A stretch of DNA of 64,000 nt from Candidatus Tokpelaia hoelldoblerii. GTDB taxonomy: Bacteria > Pseudomonadota > Alphaproteobacteria > Rhizobiales > Rhizobiaceae. A model generated the notes under the pieces. It saw nothing but the letters and a program-made list of their open reading frames with translations, did not search any database and was not told the DNA's origin. Numbering within the stretch: position 1 is the stretch's first letter; the number at the start of each line of letters is the position of its first letter. The stretch is taken from positions 1,302,001-1,366,000 of the forward strand of contig CP017315.1 of the NCBI GenBank assembly GCA_002005325.1, written 5' to 3'. Position numbers and translations under genes: made by a program. Positions 54,285 through 63,122 of this stretch are shown in pieces.

Positions 54285-54986
54285 TTATGATTTTTTGCCG
54301 AAAAGAATTTTTCTTGCCCTGCGGTCAGCAGTAAAACTGCCTTTGATATTTTGCCCCAGCTTCAGCCCTTTCTGTACGGCAGGGCGCTCACGCACCAGTT
54401 TCAGCCAGCGTTTTATATAGGGGAATTCCTTCAAATCCATCCCGAAAGCAGCGTGGCCGGCAATCCAGCCGACACAGGCCATATCGGCAATGGAGTAATT
54501 GTCAGCCAGATAACTGCGCCCTTCCAGATGTTTGTTCATCACCCCATAAAGACGCTTGACCTCATTTTTATAACGCTCAATAGCGAAGACGATTTTTTTC
54601 GGCGCATAGATATTGAAATACCCCGCCTGCCCCGACATAGGGCCAAGGCCGGCAATTTGCCACATCAGCCATTCATCAACAAGCGTGCGGGCACGGGCCT
54701 CCTTAGGATAAAAACGGCCGAATTTTTGCGCCAGATAAAGCAAAATCGCCCCCGATTCAAAAACCGTAATCGGCTCGCCATCCGGCCCTTGCGGATCAAT
54801 AATCGCCGGCACGCGGTTATTGGGCGAGATTTGCGCAAATTCCGGCGAGAACTGCTCACCCTTGCCAATATTGACATAATTGACATTATAGGGAACTTTC
54901 AATTCTTCCAGCATAATGCTGATTTTCCAGCTATTGGGCGTCGGCCAGTAATAAAGCTCAATCGGTTTTTTCTGTCTTGCAGGCAT
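54285..54986 (-). CDS. Glutathione S-transferase family protein (YfcG/Ure2p-like)
   Basis: The ~233-residue protein has an N-terminal thioredoxin-like domain with ELYYWPTPNSWKISIMLEEL and NNRVPAIIDPQGPDGEPITVFESGAIL, the glutathione site of Nu-class/YfcG enzymes. The C-terminal helical domain has YSIADMACVGWI. Such enzymes act as disulfide-bond reductases rather than classical transferases. I start at MPARQKKPIEL (54986) after GGGATGGGAC. An alternative ATG three codons earlier is less well placed. Confidence 0.88.
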   Translation of the reverse strand: MPARQKKPIELYYWPTPNSWKISIMLEELKVPYNVNYVNIGKGEQFSPEFAQISPNNRVPAIIDPQGPDGEPITVFESGAILLYLAQKFGRFYPKEARARTLVDEWLMWQIAGLGPMSGQAGYFNIYAPKKIVFAIERYKNEVKRLYGVMNKHLEGRSYLADNYSIADMACVGWIAGHAAFGMDLKEFPYIKRWLKLVRERPAVQKGLKLGQNIKGSFTADRRARKILFGKKS

Positions 54987-55062
54987 TTGTCCCATCCCAA
55001 TATGCACTTGCCATCGTCTATACCTATATAGACAGGCAAGCCTTTCAGGAAAGGAGTGTATC

Positions 55063-55401
55063 ATGCGTCGTGCTTTTTATATCCTTGCAGGCGGTGTTTT
55101 CCTGCTGTTTTCACCAGCAGCGGCTATGGCGCTGGAAATTGATAACCCTTATATCCGGCAATCGCCAGCCCCCCTGCCGCTTCCCGCGCCGGGCTACAGG
55201 CAGGCGCCCACGCCACAACGCCGCCCCTATAATCCAAAGCCGGTCTCGCCCGCTGCACCGCCAAGCGTCAACACCACACCCAATGCCAATCATATAGAAT
55301 GGTGCCAAAGCCGCTACCGCTCCTATCGTCTGCGCGATAACAGCTATGTTCCGCCAAGCGGCGGCGGGCGGGTGCCATGCGCCTCTCCCTACAGGCAATA
55401 A
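55063..55401 (+). CDS. BA14K-family exported protein
   Basis: The 112-residue product has a signal peptide (MRRAFYILAGGVFLLFSPAAAMA), a proline-rich linker (residues 30-75), and the BA14K core HIEWCQSRYRSYRLRDNSY ... GRVPCASPY with two conserved cysteines. The family is named after a 14-kDa immunoreactive, lectin-like Brucella protein and is typical of Rhizobiales envelopes; the function here is unknown. It diverges from the GST gene and is convergent with ilvC. Confidence 0.87.
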   Translation: MRRAFYILAGGVFLLFSPAAAMALEIDNPYIRQSPAPLPLPAPGYRQAPTPQRRPYNPKPVSPAAPPSVNTTPNANHIEWCQSRYRSYRLRDNSYVPPSGGGRVPCASPYRQ

Positions 55402-55403
55402 AA

Positions 55404-55434
55404 AAACCGGCCTGACAAACTGCCAGGCCGGTTT
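55404..55434. terminator. Bidirectional terminator between the BA14K gene and ilvC
   Basis: AAACCGGCCTG pairs with CAGGCCGGTTT over an 11-bp stem with a 9-nt loop. Flanking A and T tracts allow it to act for both convergent genes. Confidence 0.88.
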
Positions 55435-55456
55435 CATATCATATAGAATACGCTGA

Positions 55457-56476
55457 TCAGTTACGGCTTTTATCCACCAGCGCATTTGATTTGATCCACG
55501 GCATCATGCCGCGCAGTTTTTCACCAACCTGTTCAATCGGATGCGCGTCATTCAGGCGGCGGATGCCTTTAAAGCGTGCCGCCCCGGCCTTGTATTCCTG
55601 CATCCATTCCGAGGTGAACCTGCCGGTCTGGATATCCGTCAGGATGTCTTTCATCGCCGCTTTGGTTGCCGGTGTGATAACCCGCGGGCCGGATACATAT
55701 TCACCCCATTCCGCCGTGTTGGAGATGGAATAGTTCATATTGGCAATGCCGCCTTCATAGATGAGGTCGACAATCAGCTTCACTTCATGCAGGCATTCGA
55801 AATACGCCATTTCCGGCGCATAGCCACCTTCAACCAATGTCTCAAAACCGGCACGGATAAGTTCCACCAGGCCACCACATAGCACAGCCTGCTCACCGAA
55901 CAGGTCGGTTTCGCATTCTTCCTTGAAGGTCGTCTCAATCACGCCGGACCGGCCGCCGCCAACACCACAGGCATAGGAAAGCGCTATATCATGGGCGTTG
56001 CCGGAAGCATCCTGCTCAATTGCAATCAGGCACGGCACGCCGCCGCCCTTCTGATATTCACCACGCACCGTATGGCCGGGGCCTTTCGGCGCCACCATGA
56101 TAACATCAACACTCCTGCGCGGCTCAATCAGACCGAAGTGCACATTCAGGCCATGGGCAAAGGCAATCGCCGCACCATCACGCAGATTGTCATGGATATG
56201 CTCTTTATAAATATCAGCCTGCAATTCATCCGGCGTCGCCATCATCATCAGGTCAGCCCATTTGGCGCCTTCCGCCACAGTGACAACCTGAAAGCCGTCC
56301 GCTTCAGCCTTTTTCGCCGTTGCCGAACCCGGGCGCAGGGCGACACGGATTTCCTGTGCACCGGAATCCTTCAAATTCAGTGCATGGGCACGGCCCTGGC
56401 TGCCATAACCGACCATAACAACCTTTTTTGATTTGATCAGATTCAAATCAGCATCACGATCATAAAATACACGCAT
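55457..56476 (-). CDS. ilvC: Ketol-acid reductoisomerase
   Basis: IlvC carries out the isomeroreduction step of valine and isoleucine synthesis. The 339-residue class I enzyme has the NADPH motif VGYGSQGRAHALNLKDSG (from residue 22), the metal-site segments MVAPKGPGHTVRGEYQKG and ETFKEECETDLFGEQAVLCGG, and SNTAEWGEYVSG. A GGGAG ribosome site precedes the ATG. It lies 26 bp after the tetR-like gene on the same strand and can be cotranscribed with it. Confidence 0.97.
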   Translation of the reverse strand: MRVFYDRDADLNLIKSKKVVMVGYGSQGRAHALNLKDSGAQEIRVALRPGSATAKKAEADGFQVVTVAEGAKWADLMMMATPDELQADIYKEHIHDNLRDGAAIAFAHGLNVHFGLIEPRRSVDVIMVAPKGPGHTVRGEYQKGGGVPCLIAIEQDASGNAHDIALSYACGVGGGRSGVIETTFKEECETDLFGEQAVLCGGLVELIRAGFETLVEGGYAPEMAYFECLHEVKLIVDLIYEGGIANMNYSISNTAEWGEYVSGPRVITPATKAAMKDILTDIQTGRFTSEWMQEYKAGAARFKGIRRLNDAHPIEQVGEKLRGMMPWIKSNALVDKSRN

Positions 56477-56502
56477 TGGATATCTCCCTTTTTATGCGTT
56501 TG

Positions 56503-57129
56503 TTACAGTTTGTCGCCTTTCACGCCATAAAGCGTAAAAAACTGTTGCGTTGCGGCATGGGCCTGGCGGGCTATATCCGCCGCACCCAATACCGGATTAT
56601 CGCCCAGCAGCAGCCGGATTTGCAGATCCCCCACCACAAGGCCAAAAAAACTGCGGAAAACCGCATTGAAATCATCAAAAGCCAACAATCCCGCTTCGCG
56701 CCCCAGCTCCAGCAGTGGCTGCAAGCGCTTCGCCATGGCAAAGAGGCCATTATGCAGAACAATCGCGCCCAGCCGCCCCTGCCCGATAGCCAAACGATTA
56801 AGCGCAATGGACGTTGAACCGGATAAAACCAGCAGCCAGTTACCGGCAAAATTCTCAAGACTGGAAAACAGCGCCGCAAAATCTATCCGCTCACGGCTTA
56901 ACGGCACAAGGCGCACTTGCGAAGCTTGCCAGCGCACCATCGCTTCCAGAAACCGGTCACGGTCGCCAAACCATTTGTAAATGCTTTCCTTGGAACAGCT
57001 GGCGCGCCGGGCAATATCGGCCATTGTCGGCGCGTCCTTGCCTTCAACCAGCAGATGCAGCGCGGCATTCAGCACGTCTTTCTGACGGTCTGTCCAATCC
57101 TCGCTATTGTGTTGCATATTTTGCCGCAT
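56503..57129 (-). CDS. TetR/AcrR-family transcriptional regulator
   Basis: The 208-residue protein has an N-terminal helix-turn-helix (TMADIARRASCSKESIYKWFGDRD, given as TMADIARRASC and KESIYKWFGDR) and a helical ligand-binding domain. I start it at MRQNMQHN (57129), with GAGG 6 nt upstream; the open frame runs further but crosses the promoter palindrome. The ligand is unknown. Its position just before ilvC is seen elsewhere in Rhizobiales, and a link to branched-chain amino acid metabolism is only a guess. Confidence 0.9.
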   Translation of the reverse strand: MRQNMQHNSEDWTDRQKDVLNAALHLLVEGKDAPTMADIARRASCSKESIYKWFGDRDRFLEAMVRWQASQVRLVPLSRERIDFAALFSSLENFAGNWLLVLSGSTSIALNRLAIGQGRLGAIVLHNGLFAMAKRLQPLLELGREAGLLAFDDFNAVFRSFFGLVVGDLQIRLLLGDNPVLGAADIARQAHAATQQFFTLYGVKGDKL

Positions 57130-57144
57130 ATCCAGCCTCGAATA

Positions 57145-57158
57145 GTACCGTACGGTAC
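57145..57158. promoter_or_regulatory. Palindromic operator upstream of the TetR-family gene
   Basis: GTACCGTACGGTAC is a perfect 14-bp palindrome lying 16 bp upstream of the tetR-like start codon, within the region expected for its promoter. TetR-family proteins commonly autoregulate through such sites, so this is probably the regulator's own operator. Confidence 0.6.
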
Positions 57159-57220
57159 GGTTCGGCAAACTATGCACCAGATTCCCGCCCATGACAAGAG
57201 GAATTTTTTATATTTTGCTA

Positions 57221-57853
57221 TCAGATTTCCACCAGTTCATCAGACAGGACGTTTTCATTGCGTCCGTCAGGCGGAAAATGGCCAGCCAACAGTGCCCCCG
57301 CCTTGTCTATAGCCCTGACATAACCACCGGCCAGTTCACCCTTGCGGGCATGGCTTGTCAACAATGCAACAATATCATGCCATTCCTGCTGTTGCACGCG
57401 GGCGTTAATACCGCTGTCGGCAATCACTTCAGCATAGTGTTCGGCCAGGGACACAAACAGCAAAACAGCGGTGCGTCCACTGGTGCGGCCGACATTATGC
57501 GCCAGAAACTGCCGCACGGCATTGTTATGGGCATGGCGCTGTTTGACACGGGCCGGCGTCAGCCACAACCGCAATGAGGGTATGACCGCAAGGCAGAACA
57601 GGCAGAACAGATAGAACCCCAGCATACCCAGCCCGAAATAATGCAGCGGAATATCCCGCCAGCTCCAGTGCAGCCAGAAGGCGCATAAAATCGCCAGCAC
57701 CAGTGTGATAAAGCTCATCATAAAACTGGCCGTGTAAAAATAATCATCGCTTTCACGCGCCAGCACCACATAAATCTCGCCGCTGGTCCGGCTCTCCGCC
57801 ACCCGCACCGCTTGCGCAATCCGCGCCCGTTCTTCATCGGTTATACGTATCAT
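57221..57853 (-). CDS. TPM-domain membrane protein, second of the pair
   Basis: The 210-residue protein begins MIRITDEERARIAQAVRVAE at 57853, where ATG overlaps the previous stop (ATGA) and AGGG lies 8 nt upstream. The TPM domain is in two parts: ESRTSGEIYVVLARESDDY near the N-terminus and GRTSGRTAVLLFVSLAEHYAEVIADSGI later. Two membrane helices (about 42-62 and 70-95) lie between them. TPM domains are found in proteins of acid-phosphatase or membrane-repair type, but this subgroup has no proven role. It forms the end of a lemA-TPM-TPM operon. Confidence 0.85.
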   Translation of the reverse strand: MIRITDEERARIAQAVRVAESRTSGEIYVVLARESDDYFYTASFMMSFITLVLAILCAFWLHWSWRDIPLHYFGLGMLGFYLFCLFCLAVIPSLRLWLTPARVKQRHAHNNAVRQFLAHNVGRTSGRTAVLLFVSLAEHYAEVIADSGINARVQQQEWHDIVALLTSHARKGELAGGYVRAIDKAGALLAGHFPPDGRNENVLSDELVEI

Positions 57854-58782
57854 CACCATCGCCCTGACGCCCCACCGCCACCGGATGAACCGCCACCGCC
57901 GCCAAAGCCGCCGCCGCCCATACCTCCGCCAAAACCGCCACCGCCAAAGCCGCCTCCTCCGAAACCGCCGCCTGCCGCCCCTATGGTAAAGACAATGCCA
58001 AGCCACAGATAACGGTTAGGCCCGACTTTTTTTCCAAAGACAGAGGCCAGAACCGGCATGACGATAATCAAAAACACAATCGCAAACACCACAAAACCCA
58101 TGATGTTTTCAATCATTTCTTCCTGTTCCGCTGCTTTTGCCGCAGCGGCCCGGGCAGCACGGGCACGGTCTTCCACACCGGCACTGTCACCTTCCAGTAC
58201 GGAAAAAATGGCCCCCACGCCTTCACGTACCCCTTTATTATAATCCCCGTCACGAAAGGCGGGGAGCATCCATGTATTGATGATGACAAAGGAAAGCGCG
58301 TCTGTCAGCGTGCCTTCCAGCCCGTAACCGACCTCAATGCGCACCTGCCGGTCATTGGGGGCAACCACCAGCAGAACCCCGTTATTAACCCGCGCCTGCC
58401 CCAAAGCCCATTGCCGGAACAGCCTGTTGGCAAAGCTTTCAATATCCTCAAATCCCAATGAAGGCACAGTGACCACGACCAGCTGGTCGCCGGTTTTCTG
58501 CTCCCACACGGCAAGGGTTGCCGTTAATTGCGCCTTTGTTGCAGAATCAAGAATGGCCGCATTATCGACAACGCGCCCTACCAGTTGCGGCAACGGCACC
58601 TGCGCCCATGCTGTCCCCGTCTGGCAGAGAACCGCCAGAAAAAACAGCACAGCCGGTATCAGAGTGTATTGAATTCGGCTTACACCAGATGCACGCCCTG
58701 AATTCCTTGCCTTGCCGCATCGTCCTGCGGAAAAGTGTTTCCACTTTTCCTGGAAATGCTCCAGACGCCGGTATACCTTCAT
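57853..58782 (-). CDS. YgcG-like TPM-domain protein with a glycine-rich tail
   Basis: The 309-residue protein has a signal-like or membrane helix (TLIPAVLFFLAVLCQTGTAWA, about residues 40-60), given in part as LIPAVLFFLAVL. The TPM domain is QLVGRVVDNAAILDSATKAQL ... DQLVVVTVPSL ... NNGVLLVVAPNDRQVRIEVG. A second membrane helix follows at about 235-255, and the tail is almost only Gly/Phe/Ser (GGGGFGGGGFGG type). Such proteins typically accompany LemA. It overlaps both neighbours by 4 bp (ATGA), so all three genes are translated together. The function is not established. Confidence 0.9.
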   Translation of the reverse strand: MKVYRRLEHFQEKWKHFSAGRCGKARNSGRASGVSRIQYTLIPAVLFFLAVLCQTGTAWAQVPLPQLVGRVVDNAAILDSATKAQLTATLAVWEQKTGDQLVVVTVPSLGFEDIESFANRLFRQWALGQARVNNGVLLVVAPNDRQVRIEVGYGLEGTLTDALSFVIINTWMLPAFRDGDYNKGVREGVGAIFSVLEGDSAGVEDRARAARAAAAKAAEQEEMIENIMGFVVFAIVFLIIVMPVLASVFGKKVGPNRYLWLGIVFTIGAAGGGFGGGGFGGGGFGGGMGGGGFGGGGGSSGGGGASGRW

Positions 58783-59408
58783 TGATTAAACTCAACCCTG
58801 GGCGCCTGGCTGTTTTCCGGGGCTGTCTCAAAAGCCGGCATTGGCCGGGCATCGCGATACCACAGCCATTTCCAGAGCATTGTCGGCAGGGTGCGCAGAG
58901 AAGTATTATAGGCGCGCACATGGTCGATATAATCACGCCGCGCCACAGCTATGCGGTTTTCCGTGCCTTCAAGCTGTGATTGCAGCGTCAGAAAGTTCTG
59001 GTTGGCTTTCAAATCAGGGTAGCGTTCCACCACCACCATCAGGCGGGAAAGCGCGCTGGAAAGACCGGCCTGATTTTGCATATATTGCTGCATCAGTTCA
59101 GGATTGTTCAGCACATCACCGCTGATTTGCGTTTGTGTCGCCCTGGCGCGGGCATCAATCACCGCCTGCAGGGTTTCACGCTCATGCGAAGCATAGCCTT
59201 TCACCGTTTCAACCAGATTTGGCACCAGGTCGGCACGGCGCTGATACTGGTTCTGCACTTCCGCCCAGCTGGCCTTGGCCTGTTCTTCCCGCGTGGGGAT
59301 GGTGTTGAACCCGCAACCGGCGAGCAGCGCTGTCAACAGGACAACACACAGGGCGGCAAAGCCGCGGCGCATGAGCGCAAAACGTTGTAAGGGCAAAATA
59401 TCAGACAT
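58779..59408 (-). CDS. LemA-family lipoprotein
   Basis: The 209-residue protein has a lipobox LLTALLAGCGF with the lipidated cysteine near residue 32. It also shows the LemA core NTIPTREEQAKASWAEVQNQYQRR, in part QRRADLVPNLVETVKGYASHE, followed by long helices and IAVARRDYIDHVRAYN. LemA proteins expose a helical domain outside the inner membrane; their role is unclear. It leads the operon with the two TPM genes, a common arrangement. Confidence 0.92.
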   Translation of the reverse strand: MSDILPLQRFALMRRGFAALCVVLLTALLAGCGFNTIPTREEQAKASWAEVQNQYQRRADLVPNLVETVKGYASHERETLQAVIDARARATQTQISGDVLNNPELMQQYMQNQAGLSSALSRLMVVVERYPDLKANQNFLTLQSQLEGTENRIAVARRDYIDHVRAYNTSLRTLPTMLWKWLWYRDARPMPAFETAPENSQAPRVEFNQ

Positions 59409-59499
59409 GATTTTGTTTCCTCTGGCTGAAAAGCTTGACTATAAACAGAATATAGAGCTGTCAAACCCCTGAAAACAGGTTTCCCTGGCTTTTTTTCCT

Positions 59500-61407
59500 C
59501 TATACCACCACCTGCGTCCCGATCTCAATGACGCGGTCTGTCGGAATCTGAAAATACTGTGTCGCGTCCATAGCGCTGCCCGCCATGGTGAAAAACAGCT
59601 TGCGCTGCCAGTGCGGCATATCGGATTTCGGACTGGATTTGATAGAGCGGCGCGAGACGAAAAACGATGTTGTCATCATATCGAATTTCCAGCCCAGCTG
59701 GCGGCAAAGCCCCAGCGCGCGCGGGATATTGGGCTGTTCCATAAAGCCGAACCGCAGTGTCACCAGCATGAACCGCTTGTTGATCTGTGAAACCCGCGCC
59801 CGATCCTTGTTGCGCACCCGCGGCCGTGAGGCCGTGCGCACTGTCAGAATCACATTATGCTCATGCAGCACTTTGTAATGTTTCAGGCTGTGCATCAATG
59901 CTGTCGGCACGCGCTCGGGATCGCCGGTTAAAAATATTGCCGTGCCCGGTATCAAAGGCGGTTCATCCGCCAGCAGCTTTTCAACAATCAAATCCAGCGC
60001 CACTTCATTCTTGCGGGTTTTGCGGAACAGATTTCTGCTGCCGCGAAGCCATGTCCAGACCAGAATTCCCATCAGGGCGGCAAGCCCGATAGACACCCAT
60101 GCGCCTTCCCTGATTTTCAGCAGATTGGCGCTGAAGAACAGCAGATCCACAATACTGAAAGCAAGAGTCAATGCAAAAGCAATGATTATATTCCACTTCC
60201 ATATCCGCAGCATGACAATAAACAGCAGCAATGTTGTCACCAGCATATTGCCCGCCACCGCAATGCCATAGGCGGAAGCCAGCCTGGACGATCTGCCAAA
60301 ACCGATGACCAGCAGCAACACCAGCGCCGCCAGAATAAAATTGACACGCGGCACATAGATCTGCCCCGGCGTTGTTGCTGATGTATGCAGGATTTCAAGG
60401 CGCGGCAGAATATTGAGCTGCACCGCCTGCCGCGCCATGGAAAACGCTCCCGTTATCACCGCCTGGCTGGCAATAACCGTGGCAAGCGTCGCCAGAATGA
60501 TCATCGGCACCAGCGCCCATTCCGGCACCATCTGATAAAATGGATTGGCCATGGCCTCGCCATTGGTGAGAATAAACGCTCCCTGCCCGAAATAATTAAG
60601 GACAAGACAGGGAAAGGCGATAACAAGCCAGGCGGCGATAATCGGGTTGCGGCCAAAATGACCAAGATCGGCATAAAGCGCTTCTGCCCCTGTCACCGCC
60701 AGAAACACCGCGCCGATGACAACAAAAGCAATAGACGGGTTATAGATGACATAGCTTGCACCGTACCAGGGCTGTAAAGCCGCCAGAATCGACATATCAT
60801 CAAAAATATGCCAGGCTCCCAAAATACCCAGCGCCAGAAACCACACCAGCATAACGGGGCCAAACACCACCGACATCCTGGTTGTGCCAAAGCGCTGCAT
60901 GGAAAACAGCAGCAGCAGCACGCCCACCGTGGCCGGCACAATGAAAGCCTCCAGATCAGGCGCAACAATCTCCAGCCCTTCAATGGCCGATAACACGGAC
61001 ATAGCAGGCATGATAACGGAATCACCGAAAAACAGCGAAGAGCCGACAACCCCCAGTGCCAGCGCCCATTTTTTGCGCTTGCGCACATGTTCATGCACCA
61101 GCGCCATCAAGGATAAAATCCCGCCTTCACCGTTGTTATCCGCCCGCAGCACAAAAATAATATATTTTATCGTGACAACCAGCATCAGCGCCCAGAAGAT
61201 CAACGAAATGACACCGAAGATATCCTCCCTTTCAAGGGCATCATGCCCCACACCCGCGTGCAGCGCCTCACGGAAAGCATAGATCGGGCTGGTGCCGATA
61301 TCGCCACAAACCACGCCAAGCGCACCAAGCAGCAAAAGCCTGAAGCTTTCCTTCGGGGGGCCGCCGGGCTCTTCTTCCAGATCCGGTATATCGGTCAGAT
61401 TTGCCAT
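59500..61407 (-). CDS. kup: Kup-type potassium uptake protein
   Basis: Kup imports K+ with protons across the inner membrane. The 635-residue protein begins with a short acidic N-terminus and then RLLLLGALGVVCGDIGTSPIYAFREAL, the signature of the family. It has about 12 membrane helices and a cytosolic C-terminal domain ending near IPTDRVIEIGTQVVV. RADNNGEGGILSLMALV is another standard motif. The gene stands alone between the lemA operon and dctA. Confidence 0.95.
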   Translation of the reverse strand: MANLTDIPDLEEEPGGPPKESFRLLLLGALGVVCGDIGTSPIYAFREALHAGVGHDALEREDIFGVISLIFWALMLVVTIKYIIFVLRADNNGEGGILSLMALVHEHVRKRKKWALALGVVGSSLFFGDSVIMPAMSVLSAIEGLEIVAPDLEAFIVPATVGVLLLLFSMQRFGTTRMSVVFGPVMLVWFLALGILGAWHIFDDMSILAALQPWYGASYVIYNPSIAFVVIGAVFLAVTGAEALYADLGHFGRNPIIAAWLVIAFPCLVLNYFGQGAFILTNGEAMANPFYQMVPEWALVPMIILATLATVIASQAVITGAFSMARQAVQLNILPRLEILHTSATTPGQIYVPRVNFILAALVLLLVIGFGRSSRLASAYGIAVAGNMLVTTLLLFIVMLRIWKWNIIIAFALTLAFSIVDLLFFSANLLKIREGAWVSIGLAALMGILVWTWLRGSRNLFRKTRKNEVALDLIVEKLLADEPPLIPGTAIFLTGDPERVPTALMHSLKHYKVLHEHNVILTVRTASRPRVRNKDRARVSQINKRFMLVTLRFGFMEQPNIPRALGLCRQLGWKFDMMTTSFFVSRRSIKSSPKSDMPHWQRKLFFTMAGSAMDATQYFQIPTDRVIEIGTQVVV

Positions 61408-61579
61408 GCTTGCGCAAAACCCTCACTTCATATGAAAATATGTTGTACTTATATGAGAAGAAATTTACACTCTGCCAGACCGGGCAATGGAATCGATTCA
61501 TTGAAAAATACCGGGAACCACTAAATATCCAAAAACAAGAACAAAATGCCGGGGGGCGCATTTGGTTAAGGAGGAGCTT

Positions 61580-62980
61580 ATGACCAGACAGATTCAGCAT
61601 CTGGTATCCACGAAAATACCACACCGCCCGTTCTACCGGCATCTGTATGTGCAGGTTATTCTTGCCATCATTGTCGGTATTCTGCTCGGCCATTTCTGGC
61701 CTGCAATCGGTATAGCGATGAAGCCTTTCGGTGACGGTTTCATCAAACTGGTTAAAATGATCATCACCCCGGTTATCTTTCTGACCATTGTCAGCGGCAT
61801 TACCGGTATGAGCAATATGAAAAGCATGGGGCGCGTTGCCGGTAAAGCAATGGCCTATTTCCTGACCTTTTCGACACTGGCGCTGATTATCGGCCTTGTT
61901 ATCGGCAACCTGGTGCAACCCGGGGCGGGGCTGAATGCAACCGTTGAAAGCCTTGACGCCAAGGATATCGCCGAAGTCGCCACCTATGCGCAAAAAGCCC
62001 GCGACAGCGCCGCAATCGTTACCGATTCAGAAGTCAGCATTGTATGGCTGGTTCAACTTGTCATGAAGGGTGTGGTGTATATTATTGCCGACGTCATCCC
62101 CAACACGCTTTTTTCAGGCTTTGTTGAAGGTAAAATCCTGCAGGTTCTGTTTGTCGCTGTTTTGTTCGGCACAGCACTTGCCGCCGCCGGCCCGCGCGGC
62201 AAACCGGTCATCGACCTTGTCAATGCGCTTGTTGCCCCGGTCTTCAAACTTATCGGTTACCTGATGAAAGCGGCCCCCATCGGCGCTTTTGGCGCCATGG
62301 CCTTCACCATCGGCAAATTCGGTATCGGCGCTCTGGTCAAGCTCGGCTTCCTCATTGGCACTTTCTACGTCACATCACTGTTGTTTGTGCTTGTTATTCT
62401 GGGCGCAGTCTGCCGTTATAACGGTTTTTCCATCCTTGCGCTTATCCGCTATATCAAGGATGAGCTGCTGCTTATTCTCGGCACATCTTCCTCTGAATCA
62501 GCCCTGCCGATGCTGATAGAGAAAATGGAAAGAGCCGGCGCGAAAAAATCTGTTGTCGGGCTGGTTATTCCGACAGGCTATTCTTTCAATCTTGATGGCA
62601 CCAACATCTATATGACACTGGCCACGCTGTTTATCGCGCAAGCCTTCAATATTCCGCTGACCTTCGGTGAACAGATCGGTATTCTGGTTCTGGCCATGCT
62701 GTTTTCAAAAGGAGCGGCCGGTGTTACCGGCTCGGGCTTCATCACACTGGCGGCAACACTGACCGCTGTTCCGTCCATTCCGATTGAAGGCATGGCTCTG
62801 ATTTTAGGCATTGACCGTTTTATGTCGGAATGCCGTTCGCTCACCAACTTTTCCGGCAATGCCGTGGCCTGCATTGTTGTCGCCGCATGGGAAAAACAAC
62901 TCGACAGGGACAAACTCCATGCTGCCTTAAGCGGTAAAATACCCAATATACCCGGCACGGAAGTTACGGAAAGCGCTTGA
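61580..62980 (+). CDS. dctA: C4-dicarboxylate transporter DctA
   Basis: DctA imports succinate, fumarate and malate with protons or sodium. The 466-residue protein belongs to the DAACS family: HLYVQVILAIIVGILLGHFWP at the N-terminus, FIKLVKMIITPVIFLTIVSG, the serine-rich re-entrant loop ILGTSSSESALPMLIEKME, and IPTGYSFNLDGTNIYMTLA. An AAGGAGGAG ribosome site lies directly before ATG 61580, which fixes the start; an in-frame TTG six codons earlier is less likely. No dctB/dctD regulators are in the window. Confidence 0.95.
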   Translation: MTRQIQHLVSTKIPHRPFYRHLYVQVILAIIVGILLGHFWPAIGIAMKPFGDGFIKLVKMIITPVIFLTIVSGITGMSNMKSMGRVAGKAMAYFLTFSTLALIIGLVIGNLVQPGAGLNATVESLDAKDIAEVATYAQKARDSAAIVTDSEVSIVWLVQLVMKGVVYIIADVIPNTLFSGFVEGKILQVLFVAVLFGTALAAAGPRGKPVIDLVNALVAPVFKLIGYLMKAAPIGAFGAMAFTIGKFGIGALVKLGFLIGTFYVTSLLFVLVILGAVCRYNGFSILALIRYIKDELLLILGTSSSESALPMLIEKMERAGAKKSVVGLVIPTGYSFNLDGTNIYMTLATLFIAQAFNIPLTFGEQIGILVLAMLFSKGAAGVTGSGFITLAATLTAVPSIPIEGMALILGIDRFMSECRSLTNFSGNAVACIVVAAWEKQLDRDKLHAALSGKIPNIPGTEVTESA

Positions 62981-62993
62981 AGCCCGGCAAAAT

Positions 62994-63027
62994 AAAAATG
63001 GCGCGTACGGTGTACGCGCCATTTTTA
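62994..63027 (+). terminator. Rho-independent terminator after dctA
   Basis: AAAAATGGCGCGTAC and GTACGCGCCATTTTT form a long, nearly perfect stem with a tiny loop. It can act on both strands and also follows the short helicase remnant on the minus strand. Confidence 0.93.
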
Positions 63028-63051
63028 TAAAAACCGGGGGGCATAAATCGT

Positions 63052-63122
63052 TCAGCGGACAATAATCAGCTTTTTTGCAGCGCGGGTGACCGCTGTGTAA
63101 ACAGGTTTGGATGCGACCGGGT
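63052..63122 (-). pseudogene. Detached 3' end of a helicase-like gene
   Basis: On the minus strand the codons just after the SDR stop read VASKPVYTAVTRAAKKLIIVR followed by TGA (in part PVYTAVTRAAKKLIIVR*). This is the C-terminal YTxxTRAxKxLxxV signature of UvrD/RecD-like helicases. The last ten residues nearly equal those of the gene entering at the right edge (RAAEKLIIVR*). There is no start or upstream part here. It is a leftover terminal fragment, isolated from its gene by the SDR gene. Confidence 0.7.

Noticed and set aside
57812..58012. Proline-rich plus-strand frame at 57812-58012
   Set aside because: It is the complement of the glycine-rich tail of the TPM protein; GGC/GCC runs on one strand give Pro on the other.
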